In this document: positions 17,522 to 25,311 of the stretch, in pieces | Numbering within the stretch: position 1 is the stretch's first letter | How the letters are laid out: each line of letters opens with the position of its first letter | Assembly (NCBI RefSeq): GCF_022513565.1 | Contig: NZ_JAKWBE010000035.1 | Span: forward strand, 18,799-82,798 | DNA from: Streptomyces gilvus | GTDB lineage: Bacteria > Actinomycetota > Actinomycetes > Streptomycetales > Streptomycetaceae | Reading direction: 5' to 3' | DNA: 64,000 nucleotides | The notes under the pieces: generated by a model | Database searches by the model: none | The model's input: the letters and a program-made list of their open reading frames with translations, nothing else | What the model was told of the DNA's origin: nothing | Made by a program: the position numbers and the translations under genes

Positions 17522-18883
17522 TCACAGACGCTGCCAGAGAGCCGGCGTGGCGTCGGGGGCCCAGGCGCTCTGGGCCTGGTGGGTCCGCAGGCAGCGGAAG
17601 CGGGCCTGTCCGTGCGTCACCGTGGCGCCCACCCGGTAGACGCGTCCCGTGCTCCAGGCGCCGGTCGTCCCGGGGCTCTGCGAGGCGGCGGTCTGGGCGG
17701 TGGTCTTCAGGGTGAGGCCGAAGTCGCTGAGCGTCGCGTTGATGGGCTGGAAGAAGGTGGTGCCGCCGCTGGTGCAGTCGCCGGAACCGCCCGAGGTCGT
17801 GCCCTGCGCCTGCGCGCCGGAGATGTAGGGGCCGCCGGAGTCACCCGGTTCGGCGCACACGTCCGTCTGGGTCAGGCCGTTGACGGTGCCCTCGGCGTAG
17901 TCGACGGTCACGTCCGTCTGCTGGATGGTGCCGCAGTGCCACCCGCTGGTGGAACCGGAGCGGCACACGGACGCGCCGATGACTGCCTCGGCCGAACCGG
18001 CGACCTGCACCGTCTGCCCGTTGTCCGCCTTCACGTCGGGGGTGGCGGTCCAGTTGGCGTTGACCCCCACCCAGGCCATGTCCTTGCCGGGGAAGGTGGA
18101 GGCCCGGAAGGTGCCCTGGTCGGTCTGGTCGTAGCCGGTGGTCTTCGCCCCGGGCTTGCCGCAGTGGCCTGCGGTGGCGAAGCCCTGCGTGGTGCCCTTG
18201 GTGACGGAGAATCCGATGGAGCAACGTGCGCTGGCGTCGATGTAGTAGGCGTCCCCGCCGACGAGGTCCTTCAGGAGGCGCGGGCGGTTGGCCGTGACGA
18301 GGACGCGGGTACGGTCGGCCGCGACGCCGGCCGCCTTGACGAACGCGGTCGCCGCCGAACGGCTTCTGGCCTCCACGACCACCCGGTTGGTGCGGGCGTC
18401 CGTGTACCACACGGGGGTGTCGGCGGTGATCCGGTGGGCGGCCGCCTTGTCCAACTTGCTCTGGGCCGTGCGCAGGTCGTTCAGGGTCCAGCGGACGAGG
18501 GTCGGCTCGGCGCCCTGGGCCCGGATGAGCGGGAAGTCGGCGCGGGAGGTGGTGGCGACACTCAGCTGGGTGGAGGTCGCGCCCTTGACCCAGGCGCCGG
18601 CGAAGCGGGTGCCCAGGGCGTTGTGCAGGATGCCGGCCCGGGTTCCGGCCTCCGCCTCGTTGACCAGACGGGCAGACGCCTGAGTCGGCGTCAGGCGCAG
18701 ATCTCGCTCGAGCGCGCGCAGGACTTGGGCGGACGGTTTGTCGGCGCCGAGGGTCTGGGCGGCGGTGGGGGCGGGGCCGGACGGCGGCTGGGCCGACGCG
18801 GCCGGGACGATCGCGGTCAGGACGAGTGTGCCGAGGGCGACCAGGGCGGCGTTGCGGGCGAGCGCACGGGGTCTGCCTGCCAT
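17522..18883 (-). CDS. Secreted S1 serine protease (streptogrisin C-like) with carbohydrate-binding tail
   Basis: A 453-residue secreted chymotrypsin-fold protease. Residues 1-31 are a signal peptide ending ASA. Residues about 45-205 form an alpha-lytic-protease-type prodomain needed for folding. The mature domain starts near 205 with a catalytic triad His240 (TAGHCG), Asp268 (GKDMAWV) and Ser349 (GDSGGP). After a short linker, residues 408-453 (WSTGRVYRVGATVTHGQARFRC to ALW) resemble a CBM5/12 chitin-binding module as in streptogrisin C. It should digest protein attached to or near chitin. RBS AGGAGG lies nine bases before ATG 18883. It ends next to the 17-kb remnant. Confidence 0.9.
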   Translation of the reverse strand: MAGRPRALARNAALVALGTLVLTAIVPAASAQPPSGPAPTAAQTLGADKPSAQVLRALERDLRLTPTQASARLVNEAEAGTRAGILHNALGTRFAGAWVKGATSTQLSVATTSRADFPLIRAQGAEPTLVRWTLNDLRTAQSKLDKAAAHRITADTPVWYTDARTNRVVVEARSRSAATAFVKAAGVAADRTRVLVTANRPRLLKDLVGGDAYYIDASARCSIGFSVTKGTTQGFATAGHCGKPGAKTTGYDQTDQGTFRASTFPGKDMAWVGVNANWTATPDVKADNGQTVQVAGSAEAVIGASVCRSGSTSGWHCGTIQQTDVTVDYAEGTVNGLTQTDVCAEPGDSGGPYISGAQAQGTTSGGSGDCTSGGTTFFQPINATLSDFGLTLKTTAQTAASQSPGTTGAWSTGRVYRVGATVTHGQARFRCLRTHQAQSAWAPDATPALWQRL

Positions 18884-19074
18884 GGGGGCGTACCTCCTAC
18901 GGGGGCGCGGGTTCGGATGGCCCCAAAGGCCTAGCCGTCCATGGCGCGGGAGATGTCAACCGCTGCCCTTTTGCACAGTTCGGGGGACACCCGGGAGGGC
19001 ATGTGCAGTAGCGGCCCGACGAGTGAACGTCGTTCGGGTCGGGCTCCGTCGTACGGGGCACTCAGCAGGGGCTG

Positions 19075-19437
19075 ATGATCACATCGGCCGCGGCGCGGAA
19101 GGCGCCGGTGGCCGTTCGTCATCGTCTGATCAAGGTGGCTCCCAACGCCGTGTGGGCGGTGCTCGCCGACGGCGCCAGGTACGCGGAGTGGGTGGTGAAT
19201 ACGTCCGCCTCCCGCCCGGCCCGCGGCCACTGGCCCGCGAAGAACGCGGCGATCCGCTGCCGGGTGCGGTCGGGGCCGCTGCGGCTGGGCGACGAGACCA
19301 CCGTGCGGAACTGCGAGGAGGACAAGCGGCTCGAACTGGGCACATGCCGGGCCCGGCACAACGTGACGTTCGAGCCGCTGATCCATCTGCGTCACCGGGC
19401 GGTGCTCGGTCGCCTCGCCCGGGTGGGCGGGCCATGA
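19075..19437 (+). pseudogene. SRPBCC-family protein with internal deletion
   Basis: The 120-codon frame begins like a Streptomyces SRPBCC (START-like) protein: VAVRHRLIKVAPNAVWAVLADG then YAEWVV and GPLRLGDETTVRNCEE. It then jumps at about residue 90 (LELGTCRARHNVTFEPLI) to what looks like the family's C-terminal helix (IHLRHRAVLGRLARV). About 30-50 residues of the beta-grip core appear to be lost in frame, so the lipid-binding fold is unlikely to form. ATG 19075 has a purine-rich GGGG site. It overlaps the next remnant by ATGA, which preserves an old operon with an FAD oxidoreductase. Confidence 0.6.
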
Positions 19438-19669
19438 CCGACGCCATCGTGATCGGCGCCCGACCCAACGGACCGGTCGCCGCCAACCTGCCGGCCGACG
19501 CCTGCTGGAGCGTGCTACGAGCTGGCTGCGCCGCCTCGCTCGTCGTCGGTTTCGCGGCGTACCGCCCGCGACATGCCGTGCGTGAGCAGGGGCGGCCGGC
19601 CGCCGAGCGGGAACGCCGCCCCGGCTGGGCGACGAGGAGTTCCGCCCCCTGGGGCTCAGCCAGTGGTGA
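19434..19669 (+). pseudogene. Remnant of an FAD-dependent (phytoene-dehydrogenase-like) oxidoreductase
   Basis: The start MTDAIVIGARPNGPVAANLPADA is a damaged FAD-binding motif: the family reads GAGPNGLVAAN, here with Gly to Arg and Leu to Pro changes. Within about 30 codons it leaves any recognisable sequence, and the natural-looking end GDEEFRPLGLSQW appears in another frame, with TGA at 19667. Family members have about 500 residues, so over 80 percent is gone. It overlaps the upstream SRPBCC remnant by ATGA and the sigma factor 3' end by 14 bp. Confidence 0.6.
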
Positions 19670-20495
19670 GCAGGGCCGTTCGCAGCCGCGCCAGAAGACG
19701 GTTGAGGAGGCGGGAGACATGCATCTGCGAGATGTTCAGACGCTTGCCGATCTCGGCCTGAGTGCACTCCTCCACGAAGCGCATGTGCAGGATCAGTCGC
19801 TCCCGCTCGTCGAGTTCGGCGATCAGCGGCGCCAGCGAGTGGAAGTCCTCCACCAGCTCCAGGGCGGCGTCCTCGGCGCCGATGAAGTCCGCGAGCACGC
19901 CCTCGCCGTCCTCACTGGTGGAGACGGCGGCGTCGAGCGAGGAGGAGTTGTAGCCGTTGGAGGCGACGCGGGCCTCGATGACCTCCTCCTCCGACAGGCT
20001 CATCAGCTGCGACAGCTCCGCCACCGTGGGCGTGCGGCCCAGGCGGCTGCTGAGCTCCTCGGTGGCGTGGGCCAGCTGCACCCGGGCCTCCTGCAGACGC
20101 CGGGGCACGTGGACGGCCCAGGAGGTGTCACGGAAGAACCGCTTGATCTCGCCGACGATGTAGGGGATGGAGAAGGAGGTGAACTCCACCTCACGCGAGA
20201 CCTCGAACCGGTCGATCGCCTTGATCAGGCCGATCACGCCGACCTGGACGATGTCCTCCATCTCCGCCGGGCCGCGGCTGCGGAACCGGGCGGCGGCGTA
20301 GCGCACCAGCGAGATGTTCATCTCGATCAGCGTGTTGCGCGCGTACTGGTACTCCGGGGTGCCCTCTTCCAGCTCCGCCAGCCGGGCCAGGAAGTGCCGG
20401 GTCAGCTCGCGGGCGTCGCGAGGGGTGACGTTGATGGGGTCGGCTACCTCCGACAGCTGGTCCGTCCCGGCTTCGGTCGTCAACGCCGCCGTCAT
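19656..20495 (-). CDS. SigB/SigF-type RNA polymerase sigma factor
   Basis: A 279-residue group 3 sigma factor of the SigB/F/G type that directs stress or developmental transcription. Region 2 is visible as RNTLIEMNISLVRYAAARFR with MEDIVQVGVIGLIKAIDRFE and EFTSFSIPYIVGEIKRFFRD. Region 3 includes AHATEELSSRLGRTPTVAEL. Region 4 is ELDERERLILHMRFVEECTQ and GKRLNISQMHVSRLLNRLL. ATG 20495 with GGAGAGG upstream is chosen over a much longer frame that lacks coding character. No anti-sigma gene is adjacent. A candidate SigB-type promoter lies about 190 bp upstream, suggesting autoregulation, and a small hydrophobic protein gene diverges. Confidence 0.93.
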   Translation of the reverse strand: MTAALTTEAGTDQLSEVADPINVTPRDARELTRHFLARLAELEEGTPEYQYARNTLIEMNISLVRYAAARFRSRGPAEMEDIVQVGVIGLIKAIDRFEVSREVEFTSFSIPYIVGEIKRFFRDTSWAVHVPRRLQEARVQLAHATEELSSRLGRTPTVAELSQLMSLSEEEVIEARVASNGYNSSSLDAAVSTSEDGEGVLADFIGAEDAALELVEDFHSLAPLIAELDERERLILHMRFVEECTQAEIGKRLNISQMHVSRLLNRLLARLRTALLTTG

Positions 20496-20684
20496 GGTGG
20501 ATGCCTCTCCTCGTATCGACTCGCGGCCGGCCAGCCGCTCGGGCTGGCGGATACCCCGGATTCTGCTTCTCACCGCTTTCTCGCGCACCGGAGGGACAAG
20601 TGGCCGGTTTTGGTCCCTCGCCCGACCGGCTGCGACCTCGTCGGCAAATCTGCTCGTGTGCCCGGGAAAGACGAAACGGACCGA

Positions 20685-20709
20685 ATTCCCGGCCGCGACG
20701 GAAACAAAC
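20685..20709 (-). promoter_or_regulatory. Candidate SigB-type promoter for the sigma gene
   Basis: On the minus strand GTTT (20709-20706) and GGGAAT (20690-20685) are 15 bp apart. This fits the Streptomyces SigB-type pattern G-N-N-T, 14-16 bp, GGGTAC/T, with one mismatch in the -10. It lies about 190 bp before the start of the sigma gene. Confidence 0.4.
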
Positions 20710-20725
20710 AACGGGAAATTGACGT

Positions 20726-20750
20726 GCGTGACACGCTTTTTCCGGGGCAC
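20726..20750 (+). promoter_or_regulatory. Candidate SigB-type promoter for the hydrophobic protein
   Basis: GCGT (20726-20729), 15 bp, then GGGCAC (20745-20750) fits the same G-N-N-T/GGGTAC pattern with one mismatch, 24 bp before ATG 20775. Small hydrophobic proteins of this type are known stress-regulon members; the assignment is inference. Confidence 0.35.
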
Positions 20751-20774
20751 CAGAAACTGCGGAGGTGGACAGAC

Positions 20775-20945
20775 ATGGTTCCCTTGCTTCTCGTACTATT
20801 GCTGGCTGTTGTTCTTTTCGGTGCCGGATTCGCGCTGAAGGCGCTGTGGTGGGTCGCCGTCGTGGTTCTGGTGCTGTGGCTGATGGGATTCGTGGCGCGG
20901 CCCGCCGGGCATGGTGGCCGCAGGGGCCGCTGGTATCGCTGGTAG
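20775..20945 (+). CDS. 56-residue hydrophobic membrane protein
   Basis: ATG 20775 is preceded by GGAGGT at eight-base spacing. The product has two hydrophobic helices (residues 3-20 and 25-42, the second containing WWVAVVVLVLWLMGF) and a Gly/Arg-rich basic tail ending RRGRWYRW. It resembles the Lmo0937-like or 'hydrophobic protein' families, which are often general-stress induced; the molecular role is unknown. It is divergent from the SigB-type sigma gene and has a promoter-like element of the type that such a sigma factor would read. A hairpin terminator follows. Confidence 0.75.
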   Translation: MVPLLLVLLLAVVLFGAGFALKALWWVAVVVLVLWLMGFVARPAGHGGRRGRWYRW

Positions 20946-20963
20946 ACATCGGGGTGGTGAGCG

Positions 20964-20992
20964 GGTCCCGTGGGCAGGAAGCCGACGGGACC
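20964..20992 (+). terminator. Hairpin after the hydrophobic protein gene
   Basis: GGTCCCGT (20964-20971) pairs with ACGGGACC (20985-20992). The loop can extend the stem through GG and CC. It lies 19 bp after the stop codon. Confidence 0.5.
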
Positions 20993-21046
20993 TGTTCGCG
21001 TATGCGGGGTCACCAGCGTGATCGAGGTGATCAAGAGGAGGACCAG

Positions 21047-21940
21047 GTGCTGACGAAAATCACCGGATCCGGCGCACTCGGTCTGCGTGAGCAACTGGGC
21101 AAAGGCCTCTTCGCCCGCGTCGCCGGCCCGGACGGCCCGCGCAACCGGGCCCGGATACACGGCACTCCCGGCCCGCGCTGGTTCGGCCCCGAGCGCCCCA
21201 TACGCCGGGTGCACTCGGACGCCTCGATGTTCATCGGCGGTCTGTCGGCGCTGCTCCTGCAGTCCCTGCACCCGCTGGCGATGGCGGCCGTGGCGGCGCA
21301 CTCCGGTTACCGCGGGGACCCCTGGGGGCGGCTGCAGCGGACGAGCACCTTCCTGGCCACCACCACGTTCGGCACCGCCGCCCACGCCCAGGAGGCGTGC
21401 GCCCAGGTCCGGGCGGTGCACGAGCGGGTGCGCGGCAGGACCCCCGAGGGCGAGAACTACCACGCCGCCGACCCGCATCTGCTCGCCTGGGTGCATGCCG
21501 CCGAGGTCGACAGCTTCCTGCGGGCGCACCAGCGCTACGGCGCACGGCCCCTGTCGGAGGACGGCTGTGACGGGTACGTCGCCGACGCGGCGCGGATCGC
21601 CGCCGAACTCGGCGTCATCGACCCGCCCACGAACCGCGAGGAACTCGCCCTGGTCCTCGCCGCCTACCGTCCCGAACTGCGCGCCTCGGCGCAGGCCCGC
21701 GAGGCCGCCCGCTTCCTGCTGCTCAATCCCCCCGTGCCGCTGGCCGCCCGGCTCCCTTACGGCGTCCTCGCCGCCAACGCGGTCTCGCTCCTGCCCTCCT
21801 GGGCCGCCCGCGAACTGCGCCTGCCCCGCCTGCCGGTCGTCGACGAGTGGTGCGTACGGCCCCTGGGGTCCGCGATGACGTCGGCGGTGCGCTGGGTCCT
21901 GGCCCCGTCCCGCCCGGGCACGGCGCCGGCCGCGAGCTGA
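21047..21940 (+). CDS. Oxygenase MpaB family protein (DUF2236)
   Basis: A 297-residue protein of the DUF2236/MpaB-type oxygenase family. These contain a b-type heme and, in the latex-clearing and MpaB relatives, cleave or oxygenate isoprenoid chains. Conserved features are the helix QSLHPLAMAAVAAHS, the WGRLQRTSTFLATTTFGT segment and HAAEVDSFLRAHQRYGARPL, which supply candidate heme-ligand and basic residues. It has no signal peptide, so it is probably cytoplasmic or membrane-associated. GTG 21047 follows AGGAGG at five bases. The substrate is unknown. It is downstream of the hydrophobic protein but separated by a terminator. Confidence 0.8.
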   Translation: MLTKITGSGALGLREQLGKGLFARVAGPDGPRNRARIHGTPGPRWFGPERPIRRVHSDASMFIGGLSALLLQSLHPLAMAAVAAHSGYRGDPWGRLQRTSTFLATTTFGTAAHAQEACAQVRAVHERVRGRTPEGENYHAADPHLLAWVHAAEVDSFLRAHQRYGARPLSEDGCDGYVADAARIAAELGVIDPPTNREELALVLAAYRPELRASAQAREAARFLLLNPPVPLAARLPYGVLAANAVSLLPSWAARELRLPRLPVVDEWCVRPLGSAMTSAVRWVLAPSRPGTAPAAS

Positions 21941-21994
21941 GATGCGGGGGCCGGCATCGCGGACCGACGAGAGGGGCGCGGCGGCTGCTCCGGC

Positions 21995-22345
21995 TCACGG
22001 TTGCGCCAGTTCGGCACGGACCTGCGGAAGCACCTTCGTGCCGAGGCCAGCGGCCTCTGGCGGTGCGGGCGGTGCCAGGTGACGTTCTCCCCGGCGTTGA
22101 CGGCCATCAACAGGTCGAGTTTGGAGGCGTAGAGCCTGTCGTAGTCGTGCTCGTGATCGAACAGCGGGAACGTGATCGTCGACGATCCCCGCCCGGCCAC
22201 CAGCTCGACGCGCCCGGGATCCAGGGACGCGGCGGTCGCGAGCTGCTGGAACACCCGGATCGGGTCGTCGGTCGACAGCACGGTGGCCCTTGTGCCGAGC
22301 TTGATCCGACGGGTGGTGGCCGCGGCGGCGTTGATCACGGAGGTG
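21995..22345 (-). pseudogene. LLM-class flavin monooxygenase fragment
   Basis: The minus-strand frame carries the middle of a luciferase-like monooxygenase: RRIKLGTRATVLSTDDPIRVFQ, AGRGSSTITFPLFDHE and YDRLYASKLDLLMAVN with VTW. The N-terminal beta strand and most of the C-terminal barrel are absent. The natural-looking end GLGTKVLPQVRAELAQP occurs in another frame, with its stop at 21995. Family members have about 300-350 residues; about 110 remain. It is fused without a stop codon to the upstream LysR fragment. Confidence 0.6.
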
Positions 22346-22850
22346 GGCGAGGAGCCGACCATCGCCACGTGAAGGTGAGCGGTCGGCTCGATCGGCGCCA
22401 CCACCGCCCCGCAGCGGCGGGCCAGGCGGGTCCAGGACGAGGGCAGGACGGCGACCCCGACGCCGGCCAGGACCAGCGGCAGGATCGACGTACGGTGATC
22501 GACGACCGTCACGATCTCGGTGCCGGTGCCGGGCCCACCGCGGTGATGTCGTCGACGTTCTGGCGCATCAGGCTGCCGGGTGCGCGACGGGATGAGTTTC
22601 TGTCCGGCCAGGTCCTCCGGCCGGACCGCGACGTCGTCCTCGATGGTCCCGCCCGGCGCGGCGACGACCACGAAGGGCTGGTCCTCGACATGCAGGACGT
22701 CAGGGGCGGCCGGACGGACGGGAGTCGCGCTGCTGAGCAGGCGCAGTTCGCAGGCACCGCTGCGCACCAGGGAGATCACCTCGTCGGGGGTGAACGCGGC
22801 GTGCGTGCTGACGGTCACGGACGGGTGGCGGTCTGAAACCGATTCCGGTC
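22346..22850 (-). pseudogene. LysR-family regulator fragment (substrate-binding domain only)
   Basis: Readable pieces of the LysR effector domain are DVLHVEDQPFVVVAAPGG, VRPEDLAGQKLIPS and TEIVTVVDHRTSILPLVLAG with VAVLPSSWTRLARRCGAVV. A segment reading PGSLMRQNVDDI is out of frame with both flanks, so two compensating indels are present. The N-terminal winged-helix domain is missing and the C-terminus runs straight into the LLM fragment. I infer a deletion that removed the ends of two neighbouring genes and joined them. Confidence 0.6.
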
Positions 22851-23206
22851 GCAGGAAGGATCCCCATGACCACCATGTCGTTCGCCGACGCGGCACGCAT
22901 GTGCCCCACCGCCAAGTACGCCACGGTCTCCGGTCACGCTCTGGTGAGCCGGTCGGGTCGCGCAGGGCGGCGACGGCGTCATGCCCCGTCGCGGGTCATT
23001 GCCGCGCCGGTCCGATTGGGCCGTGGGCTCGGCAGGGGGTCGGTGTTGAGGCTGTTGCGGCTGTTGAGGCTGTTGAGACACGGACTGACGAGGACGGTCA
23101 CCAAGCCGCCCCGACAAAAGGAACGACACACACCATCTCCCACCCCCGGAGATTGCGTGTTGAACATATGAATAAACTCTGGATTCTTCACGGAGAGGGA
23201 TCCGGA
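22851..23206. other. Gene-poor stretch with a 9-bp tandem repeat
   Basis: No supported gene; a plus-strand frame from 22866 (MTTMSFADAARM) soon turns into low-quality sequence. At 23044-23077 about four copies of the 9-mer GCTGTTGAG occur in tandem, one with G to C. Positions 23160-23190 are unusually AT-rich (TGAACATATGAATAAACT) and probably contain the promoter of the gene at 23207. Confidence 0.5.
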
Positions 23207-24109
23207 GTGACTGAACACACCCCCCATGTCTGCCCGTTATGCGGCGCACCCAGGGCAGCGGACGGCACTCCGTCCTGCGCCTGCGGACGACGTGTCTCCG
23301 ACGCCCACCGCCACAGCCGTACGGCGGCGGCAGCAGCAGCCGAGGACTTCGACCCGGTACGGATCCGGCCCTTCGTGGAACTGGAGGACGGGGGCGGCTC
23401 CGACGACCCCGACGACTCGCCACCTCCCGTAACAGTACAAACAGGTGACGCCGTTCACGCGTCACCTGCGGATGTCCCGGACACCTCGATGCCGGTCGAG
23501 GACGACGCCCCGACGGCACCCTTCCCGTCCGTCGACGAGCCGGTCGCGTCCCGTCGGCGCGTCGGGCTGCTGTTCGCGGGAGCCGCCGTCGCCGTTCTCG
23601 TCGTGGGCGGCACGGTGGGCGGGCTGTTGTACGAGGGCCCCTCCCACGACGCCGCGCGGTCGGACGGCATCCGGGCGCCCCTGCCGGATCCCGCCACGTC
23701 CACGAGCGCGGCAGCGCTACGGCCGTCCGCGAGCGCGTCGTCCGCCTCTCCGTCAGCGACGACGTCGGAGTCGGCCGGGGCGACGCCCAGCCGGTCGGCG
23801 ACCCCGACGGACTCGGCGCCCCCCGACGGCACCCCGTCCGCCACCGCCTCGGCGACCCCCTCCCCCAGCGCCACCAGCGGCCAGCCCCCCATCCTCCGGC
23901 TGGGCGACACCGGGCCGGAAGTGGTCGAACTCCAGCTGCGGCTGCGTCAGGTGGGCCTGTACAGCCAGACCGCCGACGGTGTCTACGACAGCGACGTGCA
24001 GAGCGCCGTCCGCAGTTACCAGTTCACCCGCCTCATCCTGCAGGACGAGTCGGGCGTGTACGGCAGGGCGACCCGAGCGTCGCTGGAGTCGGAGACCAAG
24101 AAACCCTGA
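23207..24109 (+). CDS. Membrane-anchored peptidoglycan-binding protein
   Basis: A 300-residue single-pass protein. The N-terminus has a short zinc-ribbon pair CPLCG and CACG (residues 9-23). An acidic cytoplasmic region follows, then a transmembrane helix at about 122-144 (VGLLFAGAAVAVLVVGGTVGGL). An extracellular Ser/Thr/Pro/Ala linker of about 75 residues ends in a PG_binding_1-like domain (ILRLGDTGPEVVELQLRLRQ with a following YDSDVQSAVRSYQ). GTG 23207 is supported by the GGAGAGGGA upstream; a longer start at ATG 23168 (MNKLWILHG) is less likely. It may link an intracellular event to the cell wall; its function is not established. Confidence 0.8.
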   Translation: MTEHTPHVCPLCGAPRAADGTPSCACGRRVSDAHRHSRTAAAAAAEDFDPVRIRPFVELEDGGGSDDPDDSPPPVTVQTGDAVHASPADVPDTSMPVEDDAPTAPFPSVDEPVASRRRVGLLFAGAAVAVLVVGGTVGGLLYEGPSHDAARSDGIRAPLPDPATSTSAAALRPSASASSASPSATTSESAGATPSRSATPTDSAPPDGTPSATASATPSPSATSGQPPILRLGDTGPEVVELQLRLRQVGLYSQTADGVYDSDVQSAVRSYQFTRLILQDESGVYGRATRASLESETKKP

Positions 24110-24207
24110 ACCGCGCCGAGCCCGGCGGCGACACCTGCCCTTTCGGGCAACTCCCTTTGGCCCGGCGACCGGTGACGTCATGTCAGGGGGATGGTTAGCC
24201 TGCGAGC

Positions 24208-25311
24208 GTGAGTCGCGGGCCCCAGCAGACGGAGGACACTCCGGTCGTCCAGGACAGCGCAAGCGCGAAGAGCCGTCCACGGCGGAAGGGGCCCGGTCCT
24301 TTCCTGTTGATCGTGATGCCCGGGCTGGTCGCGATGACGGGGGTGTCGGTGTTCCTGGCCTCCACCGGCGGCCTGTCCTCCGTACTGCCCCAGGGGTCGA
24401 ACGCGGCCGACTCCGCCACGAGCAAGGTCGACGGCTCCTACGTACCGTGGCTGCGCAAGGCGACCAAGGCCTGCACGGTCGTCACACCGTCGGTGCTCGC
24501 CGCGCAGATCGATCAGCTGTCCGGATGGAGCGACGACACCGCGAGCCTGTCCCAGCAGGGCATCGCCCGCTTCACCGACGCGCAGTGGCGCACCTGGGGG
24601 CGGGACGAGGACGGCAACGGGCGCTCCTCCCCGCACGACGCGGTGGACGCGATCATGGCGCTGGGGCGGCAGGACTGTTCACTCGTCCATGAGGTCACCA
24701 CCTTGAGGACCAAGGGAACCGTCAACGGGGACCTGGTCGATCTCACCCTCGCCGCCTACCGGGCCGGCACCGGCGCGGTGGAGCAGGCGGGCCGTGTGCC
24801 CGCCGCGGCCCAGGGCTTCGTGCGACAGGTCAAGGCCCGGCTGCCGCAGTACGAGGCGCTCGTACGGCAGAACCCCGAGCAGAACTCGAACCAGGCGCCG
24901 GCCGCCGTCCTGACCCCACCGGTCACGACGCTCACCGTCACCTCCCCCTTCGGCTCCCGCAAGCACCCGCTGACCGGAGTGACCAAGCTGCACACCGGGG
25001 TCGACTTCGGTGCGCCGCAGGGAGCGCAGGTGTCCGCCGCACGGGACGGGCGGGTGGAGTTCGCCGGGATGACCACGGCGTACGGCAACCGGGTCGTGAT
25101 CGACCACGGCACGATCGGGGGCAAGCGGCTGGAGACGACGTACAGTCATCTCTCCGCGCTGCAGGTCACCGTCGGACAGAGCGTCACGACGGGCACCCCG
25201 ATCGGGCTGGTGGGCTCCACCGGGCTGTCGACCGGGCCGCATCTGCATTTCGAGGTGCTGCTCGACGGGCAGTACACCGATCCCCTGCCCTGGCTCACGC
25301 CCGCACGCTGA
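24208..25311 (+). CDS. Membrane-anchored M23 metallopeptidase with lysozyme-like domain
   Basis: A 367-residue cell-wall hydrolase. Residues 30-52 are an N-terminal signal-anchor. Residues about 85-200 resemble a lysozyme-like transglycosylase domain (TDAQWRTWGRDEDGNG and SPHDAVDAIMALGRQDC). Residues 240-360 are the LytM/M23 zinc endopeptidase with His262 and Asp266 (HTGVDFG), and His345 and His347 (GPHLHFEV). It should cut peptide cross-links of peptidoglycan outside the membrane. GTG 24208 gives the first in-frame start after the preceding gene. The last 17 bp overlap the convergent M20 gene. Confidence 0.88.
   Translation: MSRGPQQTEDTPVVQDSASAKSRPRRKGPGPFLLIVMPGLVAMTGVSVFLASTGGLSSVLPQGSNAADSATSKVDGSYVPWLRKATKACTVVTPSVLAAQIDQLSGWSDDTASLSQQGIARFTDAQWRTWGRDEDGNGRSSPHDAVDAIMALGRQDCSLVHEVTTLRTKGTVNGDLVDLTLAAYRAGTGAVEQAGRVPAAAQGFVRQVKARLPQYEALVRQNPEQNSNQAPAAVLTPPVTTLTVTSPFGSRKHPLTGVTKLHTGVDFGAPQGAQVSAARDGRVEFAGMTTAYGNRVVIDHGTIGGKRLETTYSHLSALQVTVGQSVTTGTPIGLVGSTGLSTGPHLHFEVLLDGQYTDPLPWLTPAR

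Noticed and set aside
22866..23171. Plus-strand frame starting MTTMSFADAARM
   Set aside because: It has a usable start, but after about 35 residues it becomes Arg-rich, repeat-derived sequence with no homologue I recognise.
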